NCBI GenBank assembly: GCA_903840415.1
Contig: CAIMFY010000051.1
Span: forward strand, 62,001-126,000
Length of the DNA stretch: 64,000 nucleotides
Direction of reading: 5' to 3'
Origin: an uncultured Opitutia bacterium
Lineage (GTDB): Bacteria; Verrucomicrobiota; Verrucomicrobiia; Opitutales; Opitutaceae
A program made the translations under genes and the position numbers. Below are positions 1 to 9,572 of this stretch, piece after piece (position 1 is the stretch's first letter; every line of letters starts with the position of its first letter). The notes under the pieces are model-generated. The model did not search any database. It had not been told where the DNA came from and saw only the letters and a list, made by a program, of their open reading frames with translations.

Positions 1-822
1 CGACGAATATCGCGCCGGCAGGAGCGCATCGATCGCGGGATTCCACACCGCGGCGTCGACGCCATTGAGCAATCCCACGATGTCGTCTGCGCGCGTCTGC
101 GCCACGCCATCAAGCCCGCAGCCGAACTCCGGTGTTTGAATCTCTTGGGCATAACGCGGGCTGACCGTCGTCACCCGATCCGCGAACAGAATGCCACCCT
201 TCATCAGGTTGATCTGTGAGTAATATTCTAAACCATCGATGTTGTTGAGTTCGTCCGGCAGATTGGTGCGGGCAAACGTCGGGGCCGGAAACAGTCCTTG
301 ATAGGCGATATTGTGAATCGTGAAGATCGTTTTCAACGCTAGGGTGACGTTGTGCCGCCGCTCGGCCTCGCGCACGAGGAGCGGCAGCAGCGCCGCCTGC
401 CAGTCGTGCGCATGCACGACATCCGCCTGCAAGTCCGCCAGCCGAAGCGTCTCGACGACACCTTTGCAAAAGAAAATAAACCGATCGGCGTTATCCTCGT
501 AATCCCGCTCGCCGTTGCCGTAAGGCGCCGAACGATCGAAATACTCTTCCCGGCAGATCAAGAAGACGCGAAGATTTTTTCGCGGCGAAAACACCCGCAC
601 GTCGCCCGCGATGAAGTCGTTGCCCATCTCGATTTTCAGCCGGAGTTTACGCTCGGCCTGCGCGGCATCCGGATGCGCCAGGGCCGCACGATAGCCGGGC
701 AGGAACACCGCCACATCGTGGCCCTTGTCCGCCAGCGCTCCCGCCATCGCTCCGACGGCATCGGCCAGTCCCCCGGTCTTCATATACGGAAACGCCTCGC
801 TGGCTGCATGGACGATTTTCAT
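1..822 (-). CDS. glgA: Glycogen synthase GlgA (partial, C-terminus beyond the left edge)
   Basis: Starch-type glycogen synthase that extends alpha-1,4-glucan from ADP-glucose in the cytoplasm. Reading the minus strand from the ATG at 822 gives MKIVHAASEAFPYMKTGGLA, the usual GT5 N-terminus with the KTGGLAD glucosyl-donor loop. It continues through VVHAHDWQAALLP and TIFTIHNIAYQGLF, both hallmarks of the GT5 N-terminal Rossmann domain, and then TVSPRYAQEI. About 274 codons are visible, so the ADP-glucose-binding C-terminal half lies outside the window. The gene is divergent from rnr with about 77 bases between the starts. The family assignment is firm; only the C-terminal part cannot be judged. 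Confidence 0.93.
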   Translation of the reverse strand, partial: MKIVHAASEAFPYMKTGGLADAVGAMAGALADKGHDVAVFLPGYRAALAHPDAAQAERKLRLKIEMGNDFIAGDVRVFSPRKNLRVFLICREEYFDRSAPYGNGERDYEDNADRFIFFCKGVVETLRLADLQADVVHAHDWQAALLPLLVREAERRHNVTLALKTIFTIHNIAYQGLFPAPTFARTNLPDELNNIDGLEYYSQINLMKGGILFADRVTTVSPRYAQEIQTPEFGCGLDGVAQTRADDIVGLLNGVDAAVWNPAIDALLPARYSS

Positions 823-899
823 CGCCGAATCCCTACCCCACCTCTTTGTTAAGGCCAATCTCAAAGCACGGCCTGCGCGCCGCGCCATCTCTTAATTAC

Positions 900-3320
900 A
901 TGAGTCTCCGTGATCGACTGCTCTCGCTTCTGCGCGAGCCTGACTATTCTCCCGCTAACGAATTCGAGCTGGCCAACCGGCTCGGTCTGAAAAAAAAGGA
1001 GCGCGCTATGCTCGCCCACGAGGTCCGCCTCGTGCTCAAGGCCGGCCAATTCGCTCGGGCCCAAAATGGCCGCATCGCGCCGCGCGGCAGCGCCGCTGTG
1101 ACGAAACGCGTCGAAGCGCGGCCCATTTTTGTGCCGACCCGGCGCGGCGCCGACCCGACGGCTCCGACACCTTCGCCCGCGGCCCCCTCCGACCGCCAGC
1201 GCGGCCCGGCTCAGAAGAAAACTGCTCCGGGCAGTGTGCGCTCCACCGTCTCGTCAACCGCCACGCCTACCATCGGACCGGATGAATTGACCGGCCGCAT
1301 CCAATTTCGCGCCGGCGGCTCCGCCTTCGTCGTCCGCGACGATCCGGCGAGTCTCGCCCTCGGCGAACCCGCCCTTCAAGTTTTTGGTGAGGATACCGGC
1401 GTGGCGCTCCCCGGCGACCGCGTGCTCGCCCGCGAGTTTCCCGGCCGCAAAGGCCGCAAGCCCGGCGAAAAAATCGGCGGCGTCGTCCGAGTCCTTGAAC
1501 GCGGCCGCAGCACCCTCGTCGGCGATCTCCGACGAGATCGCCGCGCTTGGATCGTCCAGCCCGACGACCCGCGTTTCAGCTACCAAATCATCGTCGACGA
1601 TCCCGCCAAAAGCGAAGTTACGCCCCAGCCCGAGGAGGGCGACAAGGTCATCGTCACGCTCCACGAATGGAAGCGCCGCACCGATCCGCTCACCGGCCTC
1701 ATCACCTCGCGCCTCGGTCGCACGCATGAACCGCGCGCCGAGCTGCTGGGTGTGTTCGAGAAATACGATCTCTCGCCGAGTTTTCCCGAGGACGTCGAAC
1801 GCGAGGCCGCCGCCCTGCCCGACCGCGTGCAGCCGCGCGATCTCGCCAACCGGCTCGACTACCGCGAAGTCCCAACCTTCACGATCGATCCCGACGACGC
1901 CAAGGATTTCGACGACGCGCTCTCCATCGAGACGCTCGACGGCGGCGAAGTGCGCGTCGGCATCCACATTGCGGATGTCTCGACCTACGTTCGCCAGGGC
2001 ACCGCGCTCGATCGCGAGGCGCAGCGGCGCGGCAACTCCACCTACCTCGTCGGCACGGTGATTCCGATGCTGCCCGAAAAACTTTCCAACGGCCTCTGCT
2101 CGCTCGTCGAGGCCCAGGATCGGTTGTGCAAGGCGGTCTTTCTCACCTTCGGCAAAACCGGCGCCATCCGCCACACAGCCTACGCCAACACCGTCATCCG
2201 CAGCCGCAAGCGGCTCACCTACAAGCAGGCCTACGCGTTTCTTTTTGAAAACGATCTCGAGCGCATTCGTGCCCTGCCGCTGCCGCCTAAGCACCAGACC
2301 GGATCGACCGGCCGCGCGCTCCGCGATCTCAGCGACGGCGAACTCGTCGATCTTCAGCAGTGGATTCGCACGCTCTGGCGCCTCGCCAGCAAGCTCCGCC
2401 AGGATCGCATGGCGCATGGCTCGCTCGACCTCGACATGCCGGAGACAAAAGTCTTCGTCGACGAAAAGGGCTATGCTGATCGCCTCGAGAAGATTGAACA
2501 CGACGAGAGCCACCAGCTCATCGAGGAGTTCATGCTCGCGGCCAACGAAGCCGTCGCTCACGCCACCCGCGGCCACAAGCTCGCGTCACTCTACCGCGTC
2601 CACGACGAGCCGGATCCGGAAAAGCTCAATGAACTGCGCGGCCAGCTCAAAACCTACGACATCATCGTCGGTGATCTCAGTCAGCGCGCCGAAGTCGTGA
2701 AGCTGCTAGAAATCCTCCGCACGCATCCGCAGGGCTACACACTCCGCACCCAACTCCTTCGCAGCCTGAAAAAAGCCGCCTATCGCTCGACGCCCGACGG
2801 CCACTACGGCCTCGCGAAGCGCGATTACACGCACTTCACCTCGCCTATTCGCCGCTACTCCGATTTGGTCGTCCACCGCGTATTCGACTATTATCTCGTG
2901 AAGCATCAGGGTTATCCCGCGTCGGCCGAACGTGCGGGCTATAACCTCAGCGGCGTCGAACGCCTCGGCGAACACCTCAGCCTCACGGAAATCAACAGCG
3001 CCGAAGCCGAGCGCGAGAGCGTGAAGATCAAGCTGCTCGAATTTTTCGAGCGCGAAGTGACGAAGAAACCGAAGACAAAATTCGCCGCCATCATCACCGA
3101 CGTGCGCCCGAACGGGTTCTTCCTCGAACTCGTGGAGTCGATGACCTTCGGTTTCGTTTCCATGAACACACTCGACGACGATCGCTATTATCCGAACAGC
3201 GATGCCTCCGCACTCATTGGGCGGAAGACGAAGCGGAAGTTCGCCCTCAACGGCCGCCTCGACGTTGTCGTCGAGCGCGTCGACCGCTTCAAACGTCTGA
3301 TCGATTTTCGTCCGGCTTGA
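900..3320 (+). CDS. rnr: Ribonuclease R
   Basis: Processive 3'-5' exoribonuclease of the RNB (RNase II) family that degrades structured RNA. The protein is 806 residues from the ATG at 900; the frame is open upstream, but homology-like sequence begins at MSLRDRLLSLL. It has an N-terminal winged-helix/cold-shock region. The RNB catalytic core carries TFTIDPDDAKDFDDA with the metal-binding aspartates at about residue 330, and later HYGLAKRDYTHFTSPIRRYS. The C-terminal S1-like domain (FAAIITDVRPNGFFLEL) spans the last 80 residues. Residues 75-130 form a low-complexity Pro/Ala/Thr linker. It looks monocistronic. Long open frames on the opposite strand here result from codon bias. Confidence 0.95.
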   Translation: MSLRDRLLSLLREPDYSPANEFELANRLGLKKKERAMLAHEVRLVLKAGQFARAQNGRIAPRGSAAVTKRVEARPIFVPTRRGADPTAPTPSPAAPSDRQRGPAQKKTAPGSVRSTVSSTATPTIGPDELTGRIQFRAGGSAFVVRDDPASLALGEPALQVFGEDTGVALPGDRVLAREFPGRKGRKPGEKIGGVVRVLERGRSTLVGDLRRDRRAWIVQPDDPRFSYQIIVDDPAKSEVTPQPEEGDKVIVTLHEWKRRTDPLTGLITSRLGRTHEPRAELLGVFEKYDLSPSFPEDVEREAAALPDRVQPRDLANRLDYREVPTFTIDPDDAKDFDDALSIETLDGGEVRVGIHIADVSTYVRQGTALDREAQRRGNSTYLVGTVIPMLPEKLSNGLCSLVEAQDRLCKAVFLTFGKTGAIRHTAYANTVIRSRKRLTYKQAYAFLFENDLERIRALPLPPKHQTGSTGRALRDLSDGELVDLQQWIRTLWRLASKLRQDRMAHGSLDLDMPETKVFVDEKGYADRLEKIEHDESHQLIEEFMLAANEAVAHATRGHKLASLYRVHDEPDPEKLNELRGQLKTYDIIVGDLSQRAEVVKLLEILRTHPQGYTLRTQLLRSLKKAAYRSTPDGHYGLAKRDYTHFTSPIRRYSDLVVHRVFDYYLVKHQGYPASAERAGYNLSGVERLGEHLSLTEINSAEAERESVKIKLLEFFEREVTKKPKTKFAAIITDVRPNGFFLELVESMTFGFVSMNTLDDDRYYPNSDASALIGRKTKRKFALNGRLDVVVERVDRFKRLIDFRPA

Positions 3321-3357
3321 TTTTGCTATTTTCGGATTCGTCTGTTTTTTACTTCAG

Positions 3358-3888
3358 ATGAAACACTACGATTTCGCCTCGAAATTCCGTGCGCTCTACG
3401 ACTCAGCCGTCGACCGCTTCGTCTCCGGCAGGCGCGGAGCCGACACGTTTTGCTCCGTCGAGGAAAAGGCCTGGCTCACCACCCACGGCCTGACCGCGCA
3501 GAACCTCTACGACTACGCCGAGGATCACGTCGGTTATGGTGAACCCGGGCCGGACAGCGCCGTCGCCATCGAAGTGGTGCGGCATAATTATTTCTTCAGC
3601 GTCCAGCAGGGACGTGCTTCTGGCGCGGTGCTCGACGTCGAGAAAATGCCCGCCAAGTCCGAAGCCGTCCGTGGCATCGCCTGGCTGCCGCGCCTCATAC
3701 CGAAGGCCAAGGCGAAACTCCGCGGCGAGCTGCCCGCCTCGCTGATGTATTGCTGCGGCGGCGATCGGAGTTTTTTCAAGACGCACGACATCCTGCCCGC
3801 GGAGTTTCTCAGCGTCGTTTGGCGACTTGAACACGACGACGCGGCTATCGTCGACTGGGTTGCTAGCCGGAGCGCGGCGGGAAAATAG
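3358..3888 (+). CDS. DUF5069 family protein
   Basis: A 176-residue soluble protein matching the pattern of DUF5069, a family of unknown function found mainly in Verrucomicrobiota and Planctomycetota. Characteristic parts are the N-terminal YDFASKFRALYDSAVDRF, a central helical region with VEEKAWL and LYDYAEDHV, and a C-terminal segment with the Cys-Cys pair MYCCGGDRSFF followed by HDILPAEFL. No signal peptide or membrane segment is seen. It starts 37 bases after rnr and may be read through from it. A strong intrinsic terminator follows at 3921-3956. The function is unknown. Confidence 0.75.
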   Translation: MKHYDFASKFRALYDSAVDRFVSGRRGADTFCSVEEKAWLTTHGLTAQNLYDYAEDHVGYGEPGPDSAVAIEVVRHNYFFSVQQGRASGAVLDVEKMPAKSEAVRGIAWLPRLIPKAKAKLRGELPASLMYCCGGDRSFFKTHDILPAEFLSVVWRLEHDDAAIVDWVASRSAAGK

Positions 3889-3920
3889 CACCCGGCTTCC
3901 GCGGCTCAAATATTTCCGTC

Positions 3921-3956
3921 AAACCGCGGCTCACTCGTTGACCGCGGTTTCTTTTC
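3921..3956 (+). terminator. Rho-independent terminator after the DUF5069 gene
   Basis: A perfect 9-bp inverted repeat AAACCGCGG / CCGCGGTTT (3921-3929 and 3942-3950) with a 12-base loop is followed by a T-rich tract ending at 3956. It lies 33 bases after the DUF5069 stop and 64 bases before iorA, so it separates the two transcripts. Confidence 0.8.
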
Positions 3957-4019
3957 AATTACCGTCCGCAACGTCGTCAGCTCCTCTGCGTCTCGCCCGG
4001 CAGCGTTTCTTTTTCCCTC

Positions 4020-4502
4020 ATGAGCAAATATACTCTGAATGTTAACGGCCAGTCCTACACTGTGGATGTCGCGTCGAACACCCCGCTGTTGTGGGTGCTC
4101 CGCGATACCCTCAATCTCGTCGGCACCAAATTCGGCTGCGGCATCGGCCAGTGTGGCGCCTGCATGGTCCACCTCAATGGCGAGCCGATGCGCTCGTGCA
4201 TGACGACCGTCGCGAATGTCGGCCGCCGAGCCGTCACCACCATCGAAGGCCTCGCGCAGGACGGCCACCTGCATGCACTGCAACAAGCGTGGACCGATCT
4301 TGATGTGCCCCAATGCGGCTACTGCCAGTCCGGTCAAATCATGACGGCGGCTGCCTTACTCAAGAGCAATCCCAAGCCCACCGACGAGGAGATAGATGGT
4401 GAGATGGCCGGCAACCTTTGCCGTTGCGCCACCTACGTGCGCATCCGCGCCGGCATCAAACACGCCGCCGAACTCGCCAGCGCGAAAGGAGGCAAGCAAT
4501 GA
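4020..4502 (+). CDS. iorA: (2Fe-2S)-binding subunit of an IorA-type molybdenum hydroxylase
   Basis: A 160-residue small subunit carrying two [2Fe-2S] clusters and passing electrons from the molybdenum subunit encoded next. The N-terminal plant-ferredoxin-like domain has the cysteine cluster CGIGQCGAC near residues 40-48 plus a fourth Cys (RSCMTT). The C-terminal four-helix domain has CGYCQSGQ (near 99) and CRC (near 138). The stretch PLLWVLRDTLNLVGTKFGCG is typical of isoquinoline 1-oxidoreductase alpha subunits and aldehyde-dehydrogenase small subunits. Its stop overlaps the next start (ATGA), showing translational coupling. The physiological substrate cannot be read from sequence. Confidence 0.9.
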   Translation: MSKYTLNVNGQSYTVDVASNTPLLWVLRDTLNLVGTKFGCGIGQCGACMVHLNGEPMRSCMTTVANVGRRAVTTIEGLAQDGHLHALQQAWTDLDVPQCGYCQSGQIMTAAALLKSNPKPTDEEIDGEMAGNLCRCATYVRIRAGIKHAAELASAKGGKQ

Positions 4503-6730
4503 ACGCTCCCACTCTCACCGGCCCCATTGATCGCCGCGGCTTCCTGAAATTCTCCGCGCTGGCTGGCAGTGGCCTTGTGCTCGGCTTCTACTTGAAATCG
4601 GCCGGCCAAGCGCTCGGCGCTGATGTCGTGAAGCCAGTCGCCGGCACCGAATTCAAGCCGAACGCTTTCATCCGCATCGCCCCCGACGGCGTCGTCACGC
4701 TCGTCTCGAAGCAGCCCGAGATTGGCCAAGGCATCAAGACCTCGCTTCCGATGATCATTGCGGAGGAACTTGAGGTGAACTGGAAGGACGTCGTCATCGT
4801 CCAAGGCGATCTCGATCCGGCTTATGGCGGACAAAGCGCGGGCGGCAGTCGTTCGACGCCGAATAATTACAACGAGTTTCACCGGCTCGGCGCCACCGCC
4901 CGCACGATGCTCGTCGAGGCTGCCGCCCTGACGTGGGGCGTCCCCGCCAGCGAGTGTTTTGCCGCCGACAGCGCGGTGCATCACCGCACCTCCGGCAAAG
5001 CGCTGAAATTCGGCGAACTCGTCGCCAAGGCCTCGACCCTCCCCGTCCCCGCCGCCGCCGACGTGAAACAAAAAGATCCGAAGGACTATAAGCTCCTCGG
5101 CACGCGCATCGGCGGAGTCGACAATTCCAAAGTCGTCACCGGCCAGCCGCTTTTCGGCATCGATACGAAGCTCCCCGGGATGCTCTACGCGGTGTATGAA
5201 AAATGTCCGGTCTTCGCCGGCAAAGTTGTCAGCGCCAACCTCGACGCGATCAAGGCGCTCCCGGGAGTGACGGATGCATTTGTCATCGAGGGCACAAGCA
5301 ATCTCGGTGGCCTCCTGCCCGGCGTCGCGATCGTCGCCGATTCAACTTGGTCGGCCTTCAGCGCCCGCAAGCAACTCAAAGTCACTTGGGACGAGGGCAA
5401 ATTTGCCAATGACAGCTGGGATGCGTTTGCCGCCAAGGCGACCACACTCTCTAAGCAACCCGGCGAAAGCACCGTCAAGAAAACCGGCGATGTCGCGGCG
5501 GCTTTCGCGGGTGCCGCCAAAACCATCGAGGCCAGCTACACCTATCCGTTCATCTCCCATGCCAGCATTGAGCCCCAGAACTGTACCGCGTGGTTCAAGG
5601 ACGGCGGCTTCGAGTTTTGGGCGCCGTCGCAGAATCCTGGTGGCGGGCAGGATGCAGTCGCGAACCTGTTCAAGATTCCGAAGGAAAAAATCATCGTCCA
5701 TCTCACCCGTAGCGGTGGCGGCTTTGGCCGGCGCCTGAGTCAGGACTTCTTCGTCGAGGCCGCAGCCATCGCCCAAAAAGTCAACGCGCCGGTGAAACTC
5801 ACGTGGTCTCGCGAAGACGATCTGCGTCACGATCAATTCCGTGCCGGCGGTTTTCACTTCCTCAAAGGCGGCCTCGATGCCAACGGCAAGATCGTCGGCT
5901 GGCAGAACCACTTCGTCACGTTCGGCACGATGAGCGCCGGCCGCGGCGGCGCCGGCATGGCGGTGAGACCTGGCAGCGGCGGCAGCCTCGACGCCGACCA
6001 GTTCCCGTCGAACTTCCTCGCCAATTATCTCTGCGAGCAATCCGTCATGGAGTGCAATATTCCGATGGGCCCGTGGCGCGCTCCCGGCAACAACGTGTTC
6101 TCGTGGGTGATCCAAAGCTTCATCGACGAACTCGCCTTCGCTGCTGGCCGCGATCAATTGGAATTTCGCCTCGATCTGCTCTCACAGAAGATGGGCGGTC
6201 CCTACGATGCCGCCCGCATGACTGCCGTCGTCAAACTCGTCGCGGAAAAAGCCGGCTGGAATCCTAAAAACTTCCCGCGTGGTCGCGGCCAGGGCATCGC
6301 GTTTCACTGGAGTCATTCGGGCTACGTCGCGCACGTCGTCGAAGTAACGGTGTCGAAATCCGGCGAAGCCAAGATCGACCGCGTCGTCTCGGTGTGCGAC
6401 GTCGGCCAGCAAATCGTCAACCGCAGCGGCGCCGAAAACCAGGTCGAAGGCTCGGTCATCGACGGCATCGGCACGATGATGTTCCAGGAACTCAACCTCG
6501 ATCACGGCCGGATCGTCGAAGCCAACTTTAACGACTATCCGATGATTCGCATGCCGCAGGCTCCGGCCAAAATCGAGGTGCATTTCCTGGCGTCGAATAA
6601 TCCGACGACCGGCCTCGGCGAGCCCGCGATTCCCCCGATCGCGCCCGCCTTGGGCAACGCGATTTTCGCCGCCACCGGCAAACGCGTCCGGCAATTCCCA
6701 ATGTCGCGCACCGATCTACGATGGAGTTAG
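4499..6730 (+). CDS. iorB: Molybdopterin-binding subunit of an IorB-type molybdenum hydroxylase, Tat-exported
   Basis: A 743-residue xanthine-oxidase-family large subunit. The ATG at 4499 is chosen because AAAGGAGG at 4485-4492 lies six bases upstream inside iorA, and because the N-terminus is a Tat signal: [15 protein letters not shown] followed by a hydrophobic stretch. Molybdopterin signatures include [22 protein letters not shown] and the C-terminal [14 protein letters not shown] containing the expected catalytic Glu. The single-chain IorB/aldehyde-dehydrogenase layout, without a FAD subunit, implies a periplasmic or membrane-attached enzyme donating electrons to a cytochrome. No xdhC-like chaperone or cytochrome c gene is adjacent. 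Reaction class: hydroxylation of an aldehyde or N-heterocycle; exact substrate unknown. Confidence 0.88.
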   Translation: MNAPTLTGPIDRRGFLKFSALAGSGLVLGFYLKSAGQALGADVVKPVAGTEFKPNAFIRIAPDGVVTLVSKQPEIGQGIKTSLPMIIAEELEVNWKDVVIVQGDLDPAYGGQSAGGSRSTPNNYNEFHRLGATARTMLVEAAALTWGVPASECFAADSAVHHRTSGKALKFGELVAKASTLPVPAAADVKQKDPKDYKLLGTRIGGVDNSKVVTGQPLFGIDTKLPGMLYAVYEKCPVFAGKVVSANLDAIKALPGVTDAFVIEGTSNLGGLLPGVAIVADSTWSAFSARKQLKVTWDEGKFANDSWDAFAAKATTLSKQPGESTVKKTGDVAAAFAGAAKTIEASYTYPFISHASIEPQNCTAWFKDGGFEFWAPSQNPGGGQDAVANLFKIPKEKIIVHLTRSGGGFGRRLSQDFFVEAAAIAQKVNAPVKLTWSREDDLRHDQFRAGGFHFLKGGLDANGKIVGWQNHFVTFGTMSAGRGGAGMAVRPGSGGSLDADQFPSNFLANYLCEQSVMECNIPMGPWRAPGNNVFSWVIQSFIDELAFAAGRDQLEFRLDLLSQKMGGPYDAARMTAVVKLVAEKAGWNPKNFPRGRGQGIAFHWSHSGYVAHVVEVTVSKSGEAKIDRVVSVCDVGQQIVNRSGAENQVEGSVIDGIGTMMFQELNLDHGRIVEANFNDYPMIRMPQAPAKIEVHFLASNNPTTGLGEPAIPPIAPALGNAIFAATGKRVRQFPMSRTDLRWS

Positions 6731-6756
6731 ATTCGAGGCCTCGCTTGTCGCATTTC

Positions 6757-6785
6757 AAGGCCACGCCCTGCGTGGCCTTTTTCTT
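6757..6785 (+). terminator. Intrinsic terminator after iorB
   Basis: AAGGCCACG (6757-6765), a 5-base loop, and CGTGGCCTT (6771-6779) form a perfect 9-bp stem followed by a run rich in T. It sits 27 bases after the iorB stop and directly before the 3' end of the convergent DNA polymerase gene. Confidence 0.85.
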
Positions 6786-6787
6786 TT

Positions 6788-8965
6788 CTACAACAGCTCG
6801 CCCTGCCCGTCGCCGCGCGGCTTCACGTTCAGAAAAATTCCGTAGCGCTCCAGCCAGTCGTCGAGTTTGTCCGTGTAGTAATCCGGATCGTAGGGCGCGT
6901 TCGCCGCGTCGTAGAGCGAGAGCGCGCGGGCACGCTGCCAATCGCTGGTTTTGCCCTTGGCCTTCGCGGTGATGTAGTAGCTCACCCGCTCACCCATTCG
7001 CGGGCGCGGCGTGAGTTGCAAGGCAACTTCCGCCGAAGCCCGGCGTGGTTTGCCGCCCTCCGCGATCAGCCGCTCATAGTTCTCGGGAGCTTGGTTGAGA
7101 GTCTCGCTCTTGGCCAACTCCGCCACCGGCACTTCCCGCCGTGGCAGTCGGGAGCGGAAATCGTCAATGAGTGCCACCGGCGAATCGGTTGTCGCGCCCA
7201 GCAAAAACCGGATGAGTTGGTCGCTGAGTTTTTTGAGAAACGGCTCCATGCCCCGCGACCGGAGCGCACTGCCTTTCAAGATAATCTTTTTCTCGTCGTA
7301 GAGCGCGTAGTTCTTCGCCTTGTAGCAAAACATCGCCGCGTAACGCCCGTCGTATTCCAACTCGATGCCGGCAGGCAGAATCGGCGCCACGAGCGCCAGC
7401 AACGATTCGGGCTCCGCGAAATACTGTTCCGACGAGAGGTAAATCCCGTCCGTGTCCGCCTCGAGGATCGTGCAGCCGCGCTTCGCAAATTCATCGATCA
7501 GTTGCTGGAGCAATTCGCGCCCCCGACGCGTGACCTCCGCCGCTAATTCGCCGTCGCCGAAACGCGCGCCCGAAAATCCGAGGTAACCGTAGAACGAATT
7601 GATCAGGATCTTAAAGTTCGCCTGCCGCGCCTGCGCCTCGGCGCGCTCGTCTTCGGAGGGCCCGTTGCGCGCGATCAATTTATATTTCAGCCGATACTCC
7701 CGCAGCCGTCGCAGCAGCGGGATGAAGACGCCCAGCGAGTCATTCTTCGGATTGCGCGCGATGTGCAGCAGCAGGCTCGGGTAGAGGGACGCCACGTCGA
7801 AATGCAGCACGTGGCGAAACACGCCCTCTCGGAAACTGCGCGTGTAGCCGCCCTCGAACGGCAGAACCTCCGGTGGCGCCGGACACGACTGCCGCGCGTG
7901 GTAATACTCCTCGAGAAAGAGCAAATCGATCTTCGAGGTCGCACCGCGCAGGGTCGCCTCCTGCAGCATCGTCGGAAACGTGCGCACCTGTTCGAAATAT
8001 GTCGGCAGCAGTTGGTCGGCGAGCCCGCGGGTTTCGCGCAGGTCGTCCTCCAGGTAGGCGCAGAATCTTGCCCGATCATGCGCGAAGGCATCCTGAATCT
8101 TTGCCCCCGCGATGTAAGTCCGCTCCGCGCTGTCTTCCTCGGTGATCCCGAAATGCACGGCGACTTCCTTCAGCCCGAACGACGTCAATTCGCGCGTCGT
8201 GATGTCGTAGAGTTGCACCAGCAAATAGGTGTCGACGACCGCGCGCCCCGGCAGATCGCACCGGGGAAAATCGATCCATCGTTCGGCGACTTTCAGTCTG
8301 GAATTGCGAAATGAAGCGCGCTGGCCGAACCGTCCCCATTCGCACGGCACCTTCAGCCTCCGGCAGCGCTGCCGCAGGTAATCAAGATCAAATTTGAAGA
8401 TGTTGTGTCCCTCGATCACGTCGGGGTCGATCTCGGCGAGCGCGGCATTGAGCGATTCGAGCAATCGCTTTTCCGCCTCATCAGTCATGGCCTCAAGCAG
8501 CAACAGTCGCGGCGTTTCACCGCACCGCAATCCGATCGCCAGCACGCGATCCTCGGGCTTCGTCGCATCGGGAAAATTGCCATCGGGTGCACCGGTTTCG
8601 ATGTCGAGTTCGCAGCGACGCAGCTGCGCGAAGCTCATGTCCTGGTAGAGCCGGCGGCGGTGTTGCAGGAGGAATTGGCTCTCCAGCGGTCGGATCGCGT
8701 CCACGTTTCCCGCCTCCTTGGCCGATTTCAAAAACGTGTCGAAGATACCGAGACTCTCCGCATGGACCATGCGGTCAAATGGCGCGGAGCCAGTCAGTCG
8801 CTCCAAACTGAGGCCATGGAGATTCGTGTCGGGCGGCGTGTCGTTCAGCCATGCAAAAGGCCGAAATATTTCGATCCTCTCCTCGCGGCCACCGCTGGCG
8901 GTGGCGACGCTCGTATGCACGCGCCCGGTCTCGTCCACCCAGGCGCCGCACAGCGAACCAGTCAT
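6788..8965 (-). CDS. Family-B DNA polymerase with 3'-5' exonuclease
   Basis: A 725-residue family-B (archaeal / E. coli Pol II-like) polymerase. The exonuclease motifs are visible: Exo I in CELDIETGAP near residue 140, Exo II in GHNIFKFDLDYL, and Exo III in YLEDDLRETRGL. Polymerase motif A is HFDVASLYPSLLL, motif B lies around ILINSFYGYLGFSG, and motif C is EADTDGIYLS. All catalytic aspartates are present, so it should be active. It is shorter than E. coli PolB (783 residues). Its role is probably repair or translesion synthesis in the cytoplasm. It is convergent with iorB and may be transcribed after the small membrane protein encoded just upstream (8982-9338). Confidence 0.9.
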   Translation of the reverse strand: MTGSLCGAWVDETGRVHTSVATASGGREERIEIFRPFAWLNDTPPDTNLHGLSLERLTGSAPFDRMVHAESLGIFDTFLKSAKEAGNVDAIRPLESQFLLQHRRRLYQDMSFAQLRRCELDIETGAPDGNFPDATKPEDRVLAIGLRCGETPRLLLLEAMTDEAEKRLLESLNAALAEIDPDVIEGHNIFKFDLDYLRQRCRRLKVPCEWGRFGQRASFRNSRLKVAERWIDFPRCDLPGRAVVDTYLLVQLYDITTRELTSFGLKEVAVHFGITEEDSAERTYIAGAKIQDAFAHDRARFCAYLEDDLRETRGLADQLLPTYFEQVRTFPTMLQEATLRGATSKIDLLFLEEYYHARQSCPAPPEVLPFEGGYTRSFREGVFRHVLHFDVASLYPSLLLHIARNPKNDSLGVFIPLLRRLREYRLKYKLIARNGPSEDERAEAQARQANFKILINSFYGYLGFSGARFGDGELAAEVTRRGRELLQQLIDEFAKRGCTILEADTDGIYLSSEQYFAEPESLLALVAPILPAGIELEYDGRYAAMFCYKAKNYALYDEKKIILKGSALRSRGMEPFLKKLSDQLIRFLLGATTDSPVALIDDFRSRLPRREVPVAELAKSETLNQAPENYERLIAEGGKPRRASAEVALQLTPRPRMGERVSYYITAKAKGKTSDWQRARALSLYDAANAPYDPDYYTDKLDDWLERYGIFLNVKPRGDGQGELL

Positions 8966-8981
8966 GACGCGAGAGGCGCGT

Positions 8982-9338
8982 TCAGGACGTGAACGGTTTC
9001 AGGTAAACCATCGCCAGCGCCGTGATCGCCAGCACCAACGCGACGATCATGAGGGTGTTGGCCTGCTCGCGCTTGCGGTAGGCCAGGCCCGTGAGCGCCG
9101 ACAGTCCCAGCCAGCATCCGAGCTTGATGAAGATCCAAGCGGACGCCTGAAAAGCGAAGACTCCCTGCCACATACGCACACCGGTCAGCAGCACGAGCAC
9201 ACTCGCGATGCCAGTGATCATCAGCACGCGCTTGCGCGTTTCGGCCGGCCCCGCAAACGCGAAGAAGGTGTAGGCCACGAGCACGAGCACGGCTGAGACG
9301 TGGAACAGGTGGAGGAAGTTGAGTTCGTGGATTTTCAT
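8982..9338 (-). CDS. Small four-helix membrane protein of unknown function
   Basis: A 118-residue integral membrane protein starting at MKIHELNFLHLFHVSAVLVL; a GTG six codons upstream is a possible alternative start. Four hydrophobic segments are visible (about residues 9-31, 42-60, 67-87 and 97-114) with short charged loops such as GPAETRKR and YRKREQ. The N-terminal HELNFLHLFHV places three histidines at the start of helix 1. It ends 16 bases before the DNA polymerase start, so the two may share a transcript. The overall shape resembles small SirB-like or haem-related membrane proteins, but I cannot assign a family. Confidence 0.6.
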   Translation of the reverse strand: MKIHELNFLHLFHVSAVLVLVAYTFFAFAGPAETRKRVLMITGIASVLVLLTGVRMWQGVFAFQASAWIFIKLGCWLGLSALTGLAYRKREQANTLMIVALVLAITALAMVYLKPFTS

Positions 9339-9572
9339 GGGAAGAAGAAGTGACACTCCGCCTGTGCCGTGCGCTCAAAGGCTCAGGACCTTTTTAGGTT
9401 AAGGTGGGCGCCTCCTCCGCAGCGTCTGCTTTCCGATGGACGGCCTAGCATCTTCCGCGACGGTTTCAGCTCCCGTAATAATTCTAAGGCAAAGAGCAGT
9501 TATTAAAACGCCTCGAACACTGCAGGGTGTCGCGACAAAGGTAGGTCGCCGGCACCCGCCGTCAAACGCGAA

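Noticed and set aside
1254-2576. A 440-codon open frame on the minus strand opposite rnr
   Set aside because: It lies wholly inside rnr in an antisense frame. Its composition is typical of translations opposite GC-rich genes; no start signal or recognisable domain.
9339-9572. Gene in the gap before the small membrane protein
   Set aside because: Only a low-quality 68-codon frame without start signals; a locally AT-rich promoter-like tract is all that is visible.
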